Source of the DNA: Sporosarcina koreensis
GTDB taxonomy: Bacteria; Bacillota; Bacilli; Bacillales_A; Planococcaceae
Direction: 5' to 3'
Assembly (NCBI RefSeq): GCF_000826145.2
Contig: NZ_LN651337.1
Location: 1,313,945 to 1,377,944 of the forward strand
Length of the DNA stretch: 64,000 nt
Shown piece by piece: positions 24,907 through 33,397 of the stretch. How positions within the stretch are numbered: the stretch's first letter is position 1; each line of letters opens with the position of its first letter. The translations under genes and the position numbers were made by a program. The notes under the pieces are model-generated. The model did not search any database. It saw only the letters and a program-made list of their open reading frames with translations, and was not told the DNA's origin.

Positions 24907-26760
24907 GTGAAACTGAAATTCGATAGTAAGTCGTTCCTCGCAATGGGGTTCACCGTCATCTGGTTCCCGCTTCTCGTGATCGCAGTTGAAACGTTCCTGC
25001 TCGGTTCCTTCGAAGAAGCGACGGTGTGGGCACAGGAGCGGACGACCGCCTACCTGCTCAACGTCCTCATCGTCTATGCCCTGTTCCTGCTGCTGATGGG
25101 GATCATCAACCGGTTCGTCATCAGTTTTCTGCTGGCGAACATTATCGCCATCCTGCTGGCGGTATTCAGCTACTTCAAGTTCAGTTTTCTCGGAGAGAAC
25201 CTGTATCCGTGGGATCTGCTGCTGTATAACAATGTACTCAACCTGCTGCCGAACATTTACAAGCAGGCGAATGTCGGCGTGGCGCTTGCCGGCATTGTCG
25301 TCGTGCTGCTTATGCTGATCGGTCTCTTCATCTATATGCTGAAGAGGCGGCCGAAGCCGATCATGCGCCTGCCGTGGTGGGTGCGGCTTGTATTCACTGC
25401 ACTCGGCGCCGTCTGCCTGGCAGCGTTCGTCTTCTACCGGACATTCCCCGGCATGGACCAGCTCATGAAGGAAGCTGCTATGTCGAACATCACGTTCAAC
25501 CAGGAACGGAATTACAAGCAGAACGGCTTCTACGGCGCCTTCATGCTCAATATGCAGAGTGCCATCGTCCTGGCGCCGAGCGGCTACAGTAAGTCCTCCA
25601 TCGAATCGATTGTTGCGGATCTGAAGAGGACGGCGGCGGACCTGCCCGCTGAATCAGGCAGGAAACCGAACATCATCTTCGTCATGAGCGAGTCGTTCTG
25701 GGATCCCACATTGCTGGAGAAGATCCAGTTCGTTCCTGATCCGATGCCGTTCATCCGCGATCATCAGACCGGCTGGCTGCTGTCCCCGACGTTCGGCGGC
25801 GGTACAAGCAATGTCGAGTTCGAAGTGCTCACCGGCTTCTCGAACAATTTCCTGCCTGTCGGATCCGTTCCGTACCAGCAGTATGTGAAAGAAGACCAGC
25901 CCGCGGCCATGCCGAACTACTTGAAAGGCCTCGGCTACAATACACTTGCGATCCATCCCTATGCGAAGTGGTTCTGGAACCGCGAGACCGTCTACCAGCA
26001 TTTCGGGTTCGATGAATTCCTCGATGACAAATCGTTCAAGGATCCGATCTACAAGGGTCCGTTCATCTCCGATGAGCAGGTGACGAAGACGATCATCGAG
26101 CGGACGGAACAGTCGGATGATCCGATGTTCATTTATGCTGTGACGATGCAGAACCATACCGGCTATGCGGAGGATAAATATGACAAGTTCGATGTGAAGA
26201 CGACAGTCCCTGAAGGTATCGATGATGTCTACAACATTCTGCTGCGCTCCTATACGCAGGGCGTGTACGATGCCGACAAGGCGCTCGAGGAGCTGCTCGA
26301 GCATTTCAAGGATTCGGATGAACCGACCGTCGTCGCCTTCTTCGGAGACCACCTGCCGGCCATCGGTCAGGATTACCGTCTGTATAAAGTCGCTGATTTC
26401 GTTCCGCGGGGCGCCGGTGAAAGTCAATGGGGGCTTGAGGATTTCGAGAAGACCCGGTCGACACCGCTCCTGCTGTGGAATAACTTTGACGCGCCGATCC
26501 CGGACATCGATCACTTGAGTCCGAACCAGCTCGGCCCGGCCGTGTTCGACATGGCGGGAATCCGGAAGCCGCTCTATTACGGCCTGCTCGAGCAGTTCAG
26601 GGACAAGCTCCCTGCGTTCACCCGTGAGCTGAAGATCGACGCTGACGGCGGCCTCCATCGGGACACGCCGGATAAGGCGAAGAAACTGAGCAAAGAGTAT
26701 CAGCTGCTGCAGTATGACCTGCTGTTCGGCAAACGGTACGGTGAAGATGCTGTTAAGTGA
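24907..26760 (+). CDS. LtaS-type polyglycerolphosphate (lipoteichoic acid) synthase
   Basis: A 617-aa membrane enzyme with about five N-terminal helices (residues ~10-175) and an extracellular sulfatase-fold domain. The domain shows NIIFVMSESFWDPTLL with the metal-binding Glu, then FGGGTSNVEFEVLTG, in which the Thr (residue ~300) is placed as the LtaS nucleophile, and FFGDHLPAIG with the metal-binding Asp and His. It transfers glycerol phosphate from phosphatidylglycerol onto the growing polymer. The GTG start 24907 follows CCGGAGGTG. It could be a paralogue with a primase-like or stress role rather than the main LtaS. It is followed by a terminator and a repeat array. Confidence 0.88.
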   Translation: MKLKFDSKSFLAMGFTVIWFPLLVIAVETFLLGSFEEATVWAQERTTAYLLNVLIVYALFLLLMGIINRFVISFLLANIIAILLAVFSYFKFSFLGENLYPWDLLLYNNVLNLLPNIYKQANVGVALAGIVVVLLMLIGLFIYMLKRRPKPIMRLPWWVRLVFTALGAVCLAAFVFYRTFPGMDQLMKEAAMSNITFNQERNYKQNGFYGAFMLNMQSAIVLAPSGYSKSSIESIVADLKRTAADLPAESGRKPNIIFVMSESFWDPTLLEKIQFVPDPMPFIRDHQTGWLLSPTFGGGTSNVEFEVLTGFSNNFLPVGSVPYQQYVKEDQPAAMPNYLKGLGYNTLAIHPYAKWFWNRETVYQHFGFDEFLDDKSFKDPIYKGPFISDEQVTKTIIERTEQSDDPMFIYAVTMQNHTGYAEDKYDKFDVKTTVPEGIDDVYNILLRSYTQGVYDADKALEELLEHFKDSDEPTVVAFFGDHLPAIGQDYRLYKVADFVPRGAGESQWGLEDFEKTRSTPLLLWNNFDAPIPDIDHLSPNQLGPAVFDMAGIRKPLYYGLLEQFRDKLPAFTRELKIDADGGLHRDTPDKAKKLSKEYQLLQYDLLFGKRYGEDAVK

Positions 26761-26765
26761 ATCGG

Positions 26766-26810
26766 AAAAGCCGCTGCGCACCTGGAAATCCAGGGTGCAG
26801 CGGCTTTTTT
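26766..26810 (+). terminator. Terminator of the LtaS-type gene
   Basis: Stem AAAGCCGCTGC.CACCTGG/CCAGGGTG.CAGCGGCTTTTTT, starting six bases beyond the stop. Confidence 0.92.
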
Positions 26811-26848
26811 GGATGGGAAGCATCAGCTGATCGGTGACTCGGCTCGAG

Positions 26849-27020
26849 GTTTATGAGCGCTATTTGGGTTTTATGATCACTTTTGAGGATTTATGATCAC
26901 TTCTCTGGGTTTATGATCACTTCTCCGGTTTTATGATCACTTTCAGGTTTTTATGATCACTTCCAGAAATTTATGATCACATTCCAGTTTTTATGATCAC
27001 TTCCGCAAACCTATGTCCCC
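26849..27020 (+). repeat. Family B 20-bp repeat array in a convergent intergenic region
   Basis: TTATGATCAC (first unit TTATGAGCGC) recurs at 26851, 26871, 26891, 26911, 26931, 26951, 26971 and 26991, exactly every 20 bases, with a decayed copy (CTATGTCCCC) at 27011. The intervening ten bases vary but begin TT or AT and are pyrimidine-rich. It fills the gap between the ends of the LtaS-type gene and an SLH gene. Confidence 0.92.
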
Positions 27021-27107
27021 TTTCCAGCATACTCTCCCCCCAGAAAATGCTTCGCTTAAGCGGAGCACACCAATCAGATCTTTTCGGCTTGTCAAACCCT
27101 TACTTGC

Positions 27108-27136
27108 GCGGCATGCGCCGGCTGGGTGCATGCCGC
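27108..27136. other. Inverted repeat after the SLH gene
   Basis: GCGGCATGC and GCATGCCGC separated by 11 bases, 22 bases beyond the SLH stop on the minus strand. No T-run follows, so it may be a processing or weak termination hairpin. Confidence 0.4.
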
Positions 27137-27157
27137 CCGCCGCGTACAGGGAGACTC

Positions 27158-28225
27158 TCACTTCACCGCCTTCAGCACGGAGACGATGTGACCGTTCTTA
27201 TCCACGACCTTGATGAGACCGACACCTTTGACATAGTAATTCTTATATCCGGTGGACGTGGTGACTTCCACGGCATTTGCGAACGTCCGATATGGCGTGT
27301 CCACTGTCTTGTGGACTGCCGTGTACGTACTCTTCTCCTGATAGTAGCTCCACGACTTGCCGGTTTCGATCGGATACAGCAGCTCGATGTAATAATCCGA
27401 CTGCAGCAGGCCGGTCGCGAAGCCCTGGTAGCTTTCATCTTCCACGAAGTATTCCGTTCCGCCGGTCCTGACGTCTTTCTCCTGCCAGACGAACCCGAGA
27501 CGGGAGCCGTTGACTTTTGTGCTGCTATTCACATAGGACAGGAGGCGGTCGCCGTTCGGCCCGGTGTATGTGTATTGCTTGGTTTTGTCATGAGCGAAGC
27601 TGTCCGCGATGGCGGCACGCTGCTTAAACTCAGCGGACAGGCCGCGGGCGAGGAATGCGGAGAACTGTTCCCGCGAGACGTTTCCCGTCGGCTTGAACGT
27701 GCCGTCCGGATAACCAGCTGTAATACCGGCTGCTGAAATCTTGCGGATCGACTCGGATGCCCGCATGTTCGGTCCGACGTCCGAGAACAGGAAGCGCGAG
27801 GTGAACTGCAGGTCGAATGCCCGGTCCACGATTGCGGCCATATCGCCTCGGGAGATGAACGCATCCGGCCGGTATGTGCCGTCCGGATAGCCGCTCAGGA
27901 TCCCTTCTGTCACCGCTCCGGCGATATAGCCGCTCGCAGACTGGTTTTTACCTACATCCTTGAAATTCGTCGCGCGTTTCGTCCCGTCCATCTTCAGCAT
28001 GCGCCCGATGAATATGGCAGCTTCTGCACGGGTGACATCCTTTTTCGGCATGAACTTGCCGTTTGGATAGCCCGAGATGACGGATTGGGAGACGAGATAT
28101 TGGACTTCATCGTGGAATCGGCTGGATTTTGGGACGTCCGGGAAACTGACGGCTGCGGCGGCAGGCTGCACAGCGAGCCCAGCCGACAGCGTAATGGCGG
28201 CTGCGAACATGGCGAATCGTTTCAT
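27158..28225 (-). CDS. Secreted SLH-domain protein with uncharacterised C-terminal domain (paralogue 1)
   Basis: A 355-aa protein. It has a signal peptide (ending AAAA, residue ~25) and three SLH domains up to residue ~200 (FPDVPKSSRFHDEVQYL, VTRAEAAIFIGRML, ISRGDMAAIVDRA and VSREQFSAFLARGL). A 150-residue C-terminal domain ends YYVKGVGLIKVVDKNG. That domain looks like a beta-rich module also seen in secreted Bacillus lipoproteins, without known activity. ATG 28225 follows TAGGAGTGATTGC. It is paralogous throughout to the next gene upstream, so the pair arose by tandem duplication. Confidence 0.85.
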   Translation of the reverse strand: MKRFAMFAAAITLSAGLAVQPAAAAVSFPDVPKSSRFHDEVQYLVSQSVISGYPNGKFMPKKDVTRAEAAIFIGRMLKMDGTKRATNFKDVGKNQSASGYIAGAVTEGILSGYPDGTYRPDAFISRGDMAAIVDRAFDLQFTSRFLFSDVGPNMRASESIRKISAAGITAGYPDGTFKPTGNVSREQFSAFLARGLSAEFKQRAAIADSFAHDKTKQYTYTGPNGDRLLSYVNSSTKVNGSRLGFVWQEKDVRTGGTEYFVEDESYQGFATGLLQSDYYIELLYPIETGKSWSYYQEKSTYTAVHKTVDTPYRTFANAVEVTTSTGYKNYYVKGVGLIKVVDKNGHIVSVLKAVK

Positions 28226-28280
28226 GCAATCACTCCTAGTTTCTATCATGCTTTCATTATATCAAACTCGTGAAGAGATG

Positions 28281-28313
28281 GAAAAAGCGCCGAAAGATTG
28301 CTTCGGCGCTTTC
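28281..28313 (-). terminator. Terminator between the SLH paralogues
   Basis: Stem AAAGCGCCGAA/TTCGGCGCTTT; minus strand ends in CTTTTTCC. It indicates separate transcription of the two paralogues. Confidence 0.85.
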
Positions 28314-28316
28314 GGC

Positions 28317-29390
28317 TTATTTGATAGCTTTGAGGTTCCGCTGTGCTTTCCCTGCAGAATCCACTGACAGGACAAGACCAATCCCTTTGACATAATAGGA
28401 TTTCGTCCCTTTTTCAGTCACTTCGACAGCATTGGTGAATGTTTTGTACTGGGTCTTCACGGTTTTATTGACACCAGTGATTTTGGCGATATCCGCATCA
28501 GCCGGGCCATTCTGCCAGGTAGTTCCTGTCTTGACCGGGTAGACGAGATCTGTATAGTACTCCGAGAACGGATAAGCCGTCACCAGCATCTTGTCAGTTT
28601 CTTCGATGTGGATATAATATACCTCTTTCGTGGCCGGACGCTCGCCAACCCAGAAGAAGCCTGTGTAGGTGAGTTCCGCGAACTGACCTTTCGTCTTCTT
28701 GTACTCCATAGTCAGATCGCCTTGATTAGTGGCGTACACATATTTCTTCGTCATGTCCGGCATATAGCCGTCTTTATTCACAGTACGCTGTTTATAGACC
28801 GGGCTGAGGCCGCGCGCCAGGAATGCCGAGAACTGCTCACGTGTCACAGTGCCTTGCGGACGGAATGTGCCGTCGGGATAGCCTGTCGTGATAAAGTCAC
28901 CGGCGATGCCGCGGATGGCATGGTAGGATTTCATATTGTCGCTGATATCCTTGAACTCTTGTACGGTGCCAGTCTCAATACCGAATGCACGGCTCATGAT
29001 GATCGCCATGTCGCCACGCGAAATGGACTGGTTCGGACGGAATGTACCATCCTTATATCCGCTGATGATGCCTTTCTCTGTCGCCGCAGCGATGTAGCCG
29101 CTCGCGCCATTCTGGGCATTGACGTCCTTGAATTTTGTGTTGCGTTTTGCACCGTTCAAGTCGAGCATGCGGCCGATCATGATGGCAGCTTCTGCGCGGC
29201 TTACATTCTTTTTCGGCTGGAAGCTGCCGTTCGTATAGCCGCTGATGATCTTCTGGCCCGTCAGGTACTGGATTTCATCGTTGAACCGGTTTGCTTTCGG
29301 GACGTCCGGGAAACTTGCGGCTGCAGCCGGCTGGACAGCAATCGTCAATGCGCAGACAGCCGCGGCTGCCAGGGTCAAGATACGTTTCAT
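28317..29390 (-). CDS. Secreted SLH-domain protein with uncharacterised C-terminal domain (paralogue 2)
   Basis: A 357-aa protein: signal peptide to about residue 25, three SLH domains (FPDVPKANRFNDEIQYL, VSRAEAAIMIGRML, ISRGDMAIIMSRA and VTREQFSAFLARGL), then the same ~150-residue domain as its neighbour, ending YYVKGIGLVLSVDSAG. ATG 29390 is seven bases after AGGAGG; the ATG at 29396 is too close to that site. Both copies retain complete SLH repeats, so both should be surface anchored. Confidence 0.85.
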   Translation of the reverse strand: MKRILTLAAAAVCALTIAVQPAAAASFPDVPKANRFNDEIQYLTGQKIISGYTNGSFQPKKNVSRAEAAIMIGRMLDLNGAKRNTKFKDVNAQNGASGYIAAATEKGIISGYKDGTFRPNQSISRGDMAIIMSRAFGIETGTVQEFKDISDNMKSYHAIRGIAGDFITTGYPDGTFRPQGTVTREQFSAFLARGLSPVYKQRTVNKDGYMPDMTKKYVYATNQGDLTMEYKKTKGQFAELTYTGFFWVGERPATKEVYYIHIEETDKMLVTAYPFSEYYTDLVYPVKTGTTWQNGPADADIAKITGVNKTVKTQYKTFTNAVEVTEKGTKSYYVKGIGLVLSVDSAGKAQRNLKAIK

Positions 29391-29510
29391 ATGCATTCCT
29401 CCTAAGCTGTTTGTCTGTTCAGTATACCAGTAGTTTACCAGTCATACGAATGATTTCTAAAATCCGTCAACACTTCCATACTTATGTCTTATTTCCAAAT
29501 GACTCCCCAT

Positions 29511-29549
29511 TATAAAAGCACCACCTGTTCCGCGTCCGGTTCAGGTGGT
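29511..29549 (-). terminator. Terminator of the LPXTG protein gene
   Basis: Stem ACCACCTG/CAGGTGGT with internal CCGG/CGG pairing; minus strand continues GCTTTTATA. It lies about 64 bases past the stop. Confidence 0.65.
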
Positions 29550-29612
29550 ACTTTCAGAAATTTCATATACAGCAGAGAGTGGATTCTGATCAGGAACCCG
29601 TCTCTTGAAAAC

Positions 29613-31754
29613 TTATTGCACTGCCCACTTGCGCATGGTTAGTCCTGCACCAGCTGCCAGAAGACCGAGCAGTGTCACGCTGAGTGCATCGAGCGGTCCT
29701 CCTGTTTTTGGAAGAGTGTCCATAACTGAATCTGTCATGCTTCCGCCCGCGGCAGGCATCAGCCATGACATGCTTCCGCCCGCTTGGCTGAGCGCCGGGA
29801 TTGCGTTCACCATACCGGCATTTCCATCCGATGAATTTCCGGATGAAGCACCCGGCACAGCCGTGGAGCCGGAGCCATTCAAATCGGTAACCGAATCCAT
29901 CCCGCCATTCATCCCCGGGTTATTTCCGTTTCCTTGGCCGGTTCCGTCAGTTCCATTACTGCCATCCGAACCGCCTTCCGGGACAGTTGCACCATCATCG
30001 TTTCCATCCATTCCGTTATCCGGAGTGGTGTCCGGGTCCGATGTTCCGGGGCCTTCACCATTATCGGTTCCGCCTTCCGGTTCTGTCACAGCGTCATCAT
30101 CCGGGTTGGCTGTCCCTTCATCGGAATCCGATCCTTCGTTACCGGAGTCATCCGGGTTTTCAACGGGAGGTACGGGGGTATTGTCCGTATCATCCGAATC
30201 CGATCCTTCTGGCTCTGTCGGGCTGTCATCTCCATCCGCTGGCGGGGTGGTTCCATCACCGTCGTTGTCCATCGGTGGTACGGTTCCATTGCCATCGTTG
30301 TCCGTTGGCGGCGTGCTGCCGGTGTCCCCAGGTTCTGAGGGGTCACTGGTTTCTTCATCCGGATCGGCTGCTGCCGGTTTGAATGACGAATTTGTCAGCA
30401 AGTCTAGGTTGACTGCACCAAGAAGAGGCAGGTCAAGCGTAATCATGCCGACGCCTTCTTTGATCGCAGTGCCTTTGTCTGTAGTCTGCTCTTTCTTCCC
30501 AAGCAGATTGACAGATGTGTCGCCGAGCAGCTGATCGAGCAGACCCAGCTGCAATACCCCGCTGTTCCGATCCGTTCCATTCTCCGTTTCAGCTCGGTGA
30601 TCATCCAGAACGCCAAGGTGCAGACCGCCGAGACCCAGGACGTTGTTGATCAGTACATCTAGAACACCTCGGTCTTGGCTGGCCGTTCCGTCGTTTTTGA
30701 CTGCCGTGTGGTTCTCGAGCACACCGACATGCGTTTTATCCAACACACCGCCGAGCGCTTCACCGACATCCGCATTCACGACACCTTCGTCTTTCGTGAA
30801 TGAACCATCTTCATTTACAGATGTGTGATGGTCCAGCACACCGACATGCGTGTCTTCCAACAGACCGGCTGCTTCTGGTATTACAGCTTCCACAACGCCG
30901 CCGTCCTGTGTGTACGAACCGTCTCCGTCCGCTGTGACGTGGTTATCGACCACTCCGACGTGTACATTTTCCACGACACCGCTGAGCGCTTCGCCGACAT
31001 CCGCACTCACGACACCTTCATCTTTCGTGAACGAACCATCTTCATTTACAGACGTATGCTCATCCACCACACCGACATGGGTATCCTCAAGAATTGGGGA
31101 TTCGTCGACAGTCACCTCAACGAGCGCCTTGGTCTGCTCGGCAGATTGCTGTCCATCCGTTTCTGACTTCGTCTCGGCGACACCTGCGTGCGTATTTCCG
31201 AGCAACTCAGAATCTTTCAGGTCTGCCTGTACAATCCCTTGGCTGCTTGTTGAAGATCCGTCTGCTTCACCCGATTTCTTCGAAACTGCATCGACCGTCG
31301 TCTTGCCTGCGGCCGGCAGTTCCTCCGCTTCGACTGAAACAAGGGATTCTTTCGTGTTCGCCTCTGTCTCTGAAGAGCCGGACTGCTTCATCGCTACATC
31401 TGCCTGCACCTCATTGGTGACGGCTGTATCGACATTCACAGAAACCGCGGATTTTTTCTCGGTTTCTGCAGACTTTTTGACAGGTGCCACTTCCGCCTGC
31501 ACATTGTCAGCAATTCCGTCACTCACCTGGACATTCACTAGTGAAGATTCTTCCTTCTGCTCTGTCCGCTTCGGCACTTGGACTTTGACATCGCCGACAA
31601 TCGGCAGTCCATCAAGTTGAAGATCCACCACATGCGAAGATTTCTCCGCCTGTGCAGTATCCCCTTCATCTGCCGAACTTGCAGCAGGCAGCACTGTGAA
31701 CACCGAACCGGCTAACACCATCATCCCTGCGAGTTTCATCCAATTCTTTTCCAT
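29613..31754 (-). CDS. LPXTG cell-wall-anchored repeat protein
   Basis: A 713-aa sortase substrate. A signal peptide ends around residue 28 (SSADE). Residues ~30-215 form an acidic Ser/Glu/Val-rich region. Residues ~215-430 hold about six 42-45-residue repeats built on HVGVVDEHTSVNEDGSFTKD followed by a GVV-containing helix. Residues ~450-650 are an Asp/Gly/Ser/Pro linker that spans the wall. The end is LPKTGGPLDALSVTLLGLLA plus a helix and MRKWAVQ, a complete sorting signal. ATG 31754 follows AAAGGAGAGGAAGTATA. It lies 28 bases after the secreted protein gene and is probably cotranscribed with it; a sortase gene is 3 kb away. Its binding partner is unknown. Confidence 0.88.
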   Translation of the reverse strand: MEKNWMKLAGMMVLAGSVFTVLPAASSADEGDTAQAEKSSHVVDLQLDGLPIVGDVKVQVPKRTEQKEESSLVNVQVSDGIADNVQAEVAPVKKSAETEKKSAVSVNVDTAVTNEVQADVAMKQSGSSETEANTKESLVSVEAEELPAAGKTTVDAVSKKSGEADGSSTSSQGIVQADLKDSELLGNTHAGVAETKSETDGQQSAEQTKALVEVTVDESPILEDTHVGVVDEHTSVNEDGSFTKDEGVVSADVGEALSGVVENVHVGVVDNHVTADGDGSYTQDGGVVEAVIPEAAGLLEDTHVGVLDHHTSVNEDGSFTKDEGVVNADVGEALGGVLDKTHVGVLENHTAVKNDGTASQDRGVLDVLINNVLGLGGLHLGVLDDHRAETENGTDRNSGVLQLGLLDQLLGDTSVNLLGKKEQTTDKGTAIKEGVGMITLDLPLLGAVNLDLLTNSSFKPAAADPDEETSDPSEPGDTGSTPPTDNDGNGTVPPMDNDGDGTTPPADGDDSPTEPEGSDSDDTDNTPVPPVENPDDSGNEGSDSDEGTANPDDDAVTEPEGGTDNGEGPGTSDPDTTPDNGMDGNDDGATVPEGGSDGSNGTDGTGQGNGNNPGMNGGMDSVTDLNGSGSTAVPGASSGNSSDGNAGMVNAIPALSQAGGSMSWLMPAAGGSMTDSVMDTLPKTGGPLDALSVTLLGLLAAGAGLTMRKWAVQ

Positions 31755-31782
31755 TATACTTCCTCTCCTTTTTTATAGTTTT

Positions 31783-33102
31783 TTAGACGTATAAAAAAGG
31801 AGCGGATTGGGGCGGTTGTCCGGGTGGCGCGTGTATCCATTGCAATGATCCTATGATATCTTCCAAGTACCATTTCTGCCGCACGATTTCCGCAGCCATC
31901 CGCCAGTCGTCTGCCGGGATTGCGGTGACTCCGCTTCCTGATGCAGCAGCAGATGTTGAAATACTGACGGAAGAAGAACCTGTCACAAGCTCAACATCCG
32001 CTTTCCATTTTGTCAGAGTTCCCGGTCTCAGAGGGACAGCTGAAGCGGAATTTCGGGCTGCTGATTCCAGACTCCGATCATCCGCCTTCCGCTCAGCACT
32101 CTCGGACGTTTTGTCCATCTGAACAGTCTCCGGGCGGACATCCGTGAACTCATCTGCCAGAGGTTCAGCCGTCTGTACGGCTGCCGGAACAGCTTCCTTC
32201 ACCGGGATGCCTTCGTCCCCGGATTCCGCTTGCGCCGCAGGTATGTCCGCCGGTTCCTTTTGGGAAGCCGCTGGCGGAGTCTCCGGCTTGGTCACTGCCG
32301 GTTCCTGTGCTTTTTCTTGTTCAGGTTCGGCAGGAACCCGTGTATCCGATGGTTGTTCTTGGACTGGCGGCTTTACGGTCTCTGGCTGTCCGACAGGCTT
32401 CTGCGGAATTTCAGGACGCACCGACGGCTTTTCAACCGGTTCTGCTTCGTCAGACGGATCTATTTCCTCTGAAGCTGGCTGTCCGGGCTGAACAGGCTGC
32501 TTGACAGGTTTGTCCAGTTTATCTGCCGGTGCCGTCTCTGTCGCTGCTGGTTTCTTCAGCGGCTTGGCGACCGTCTTCACTGTGTTCCCGACTGTCTCAT
32601 CCGCTGTCTTCTTCACCTGCTTGGTGACTTCCGTGACAGTTTCGGTCGTTTTGTCGACAACCGGTGTCACGACCGGCACTTCAGGCAGCGGTTCTGTCAC
32701 GTTCACAGCTGTCTCCGTCACGTTCTGAACGGTCTCCGTTGTCTTTTCAACAACTGGGACGGTGCTTTCGACTGTTTCACCGACAAAGTTCGTCGTACTT
32801 TCCACAATATTCTTCACCGGCCGTCTCTCTTTCGGATCAACGACCGTATTCACCGTATCTTCTGTGAACTTGACTGTCCGGTCGAGCGTATCTCCCGTGA
32901 ATCGGACGGTTTCTTCCACGAGCCCTCCGGCTGAGCTGAGTGTTTCATCCACTGTGTTCTTCACCTGGTTCAGCAGTCCGCCGACAAGCCCTTTCCGTTC
33001 TTTCGCTGGCTCTTGGCTGTCGTCCGTTTCATCCGCATAGACGAATGCCGGCAGACACATCAATAGAAAACTAGTACAAAAGACTGCAAATACACGTTTC
33101 AC
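31783..33102 (-). CDS. Secreted helical and proline-rich protein of unknown function
   Basis: A 439-aa exported protein (signal peptide ending VYADE, residue ~25). Residues ~35-190 are an amphipathic region of repeated TV-[DE]-[ED/KT] units (TVDETLSSAGGLVEETVRFT and similar), apolipoprotein-like and likely helical. Residues ~190-330 are Pro/Glu/Lys-rich. The C-terminal ~60 residues contain a short folded-looking part ending in PPGQPPQSAPFLYV. There is no LPXTG, SLH or other anchor. The GTG start 33102 follows GGAGG by seven bases. It is the first gene of an operon with the LPXTG protein, which suggests the two work together on the surface. Confidence 0.75.
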   Translation of the reverse strand: MKRVFAVFCTSFLLMCLPAFVYADETDDSQEPAKERKGLVGGLLNQVKNTVDETLSSAGGLVEETVRFTGDTLDRTVKFTEDTVNTVVDPKERRPVKNIVESTTNFVGETVESTVPVVEKTTETVQNVTETAVNVTEPLPEVPVVTPVVDKTTETVTEVTKQVKKTADETVGNTVKTVAKPLKKPAATETAPADKLDKPVKQPVQPGQPASEEIDPSDEAEPVEKPSVRPEIPQKPVGQPETVKPPVQEQPSDTRVPAEPEQEKAQEPAVTKPETPPAASQKEPADIPAAQAESGDEGIPVKEAVPAAVQTAEPLADEFTDVRPETVQMDKTSESAERKADDRSLESAARNSASAVPLRPGTLTKWKADVELVTGSSSVSISTSAAASGSGVTAIPADDWRMAAEIVRQKWYLEDIIGSLQWIHAPPGQPPQSAPFLYV

Positions 33103-33188
33103 ATAGTCACCTCCTTTCGAACTGGAGATGGAAGAACCCGATATCAGGCCTCCGCTATTCCGCCTCTACCCACAACACTTGCACATAA

Positions 33189-33240
33189 ACATGTCAATTC
33201 CGGCGTTATTGTTACCAACAGCTGACATATCAATGCCGGC
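33189..33240. promoter_or_regulatory. Paired direct repeats upstream of the surface-protein operon
   Basis: ACATGTCAATTCCGGC (33189-33204) and ACATATCAATGCCGGC (33225-33240) match at 14 of 16 positions and are 36 bases apart. They lie 87-138 bases before the GTG start of the secreted protein, in an otherwise AT-rich divergent region. The rest of 33103-33397 holds no gene. Confidence 0.5.
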
Positions 33241-33397
33241 GACTGTAAACTATTTTTATAAAATTCTTGAATTAAACACTTAACCTATGTATATCCTCGA
33301 AGTTCTTTTAATTCCGTCCTCTAATAGTAGTTCAAAAAACCTAAAACTATGATACTATAAAAGCAACAGCTCAATTGAAAAAGGAGGCATCCCTTTA

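Noticed and set aside
25654..26823. 389-aa minus-strand open frame opposite the LtaS-type gene
   Set aside because: Antisense shadow; the sense strand carries clear LtaS catalytic motifs.
26849..27020. CRISPR array (also considered at 49.8, 57.5 and 62.5 kb)
   Set aside because: Cores of about 10 nt with 10-11-nt linkers are far too short for CRISPR repeats and spacers, and no cas genes are present.
29605..30534. 309-aa Pro/Ser-rich plus-strand frame opposite the LPXTG gene
   Set aside because: It is the complement of the Asp/Gly/Ser linker and has no ribosome site; the minus strand has signal peptide and sorting signal.
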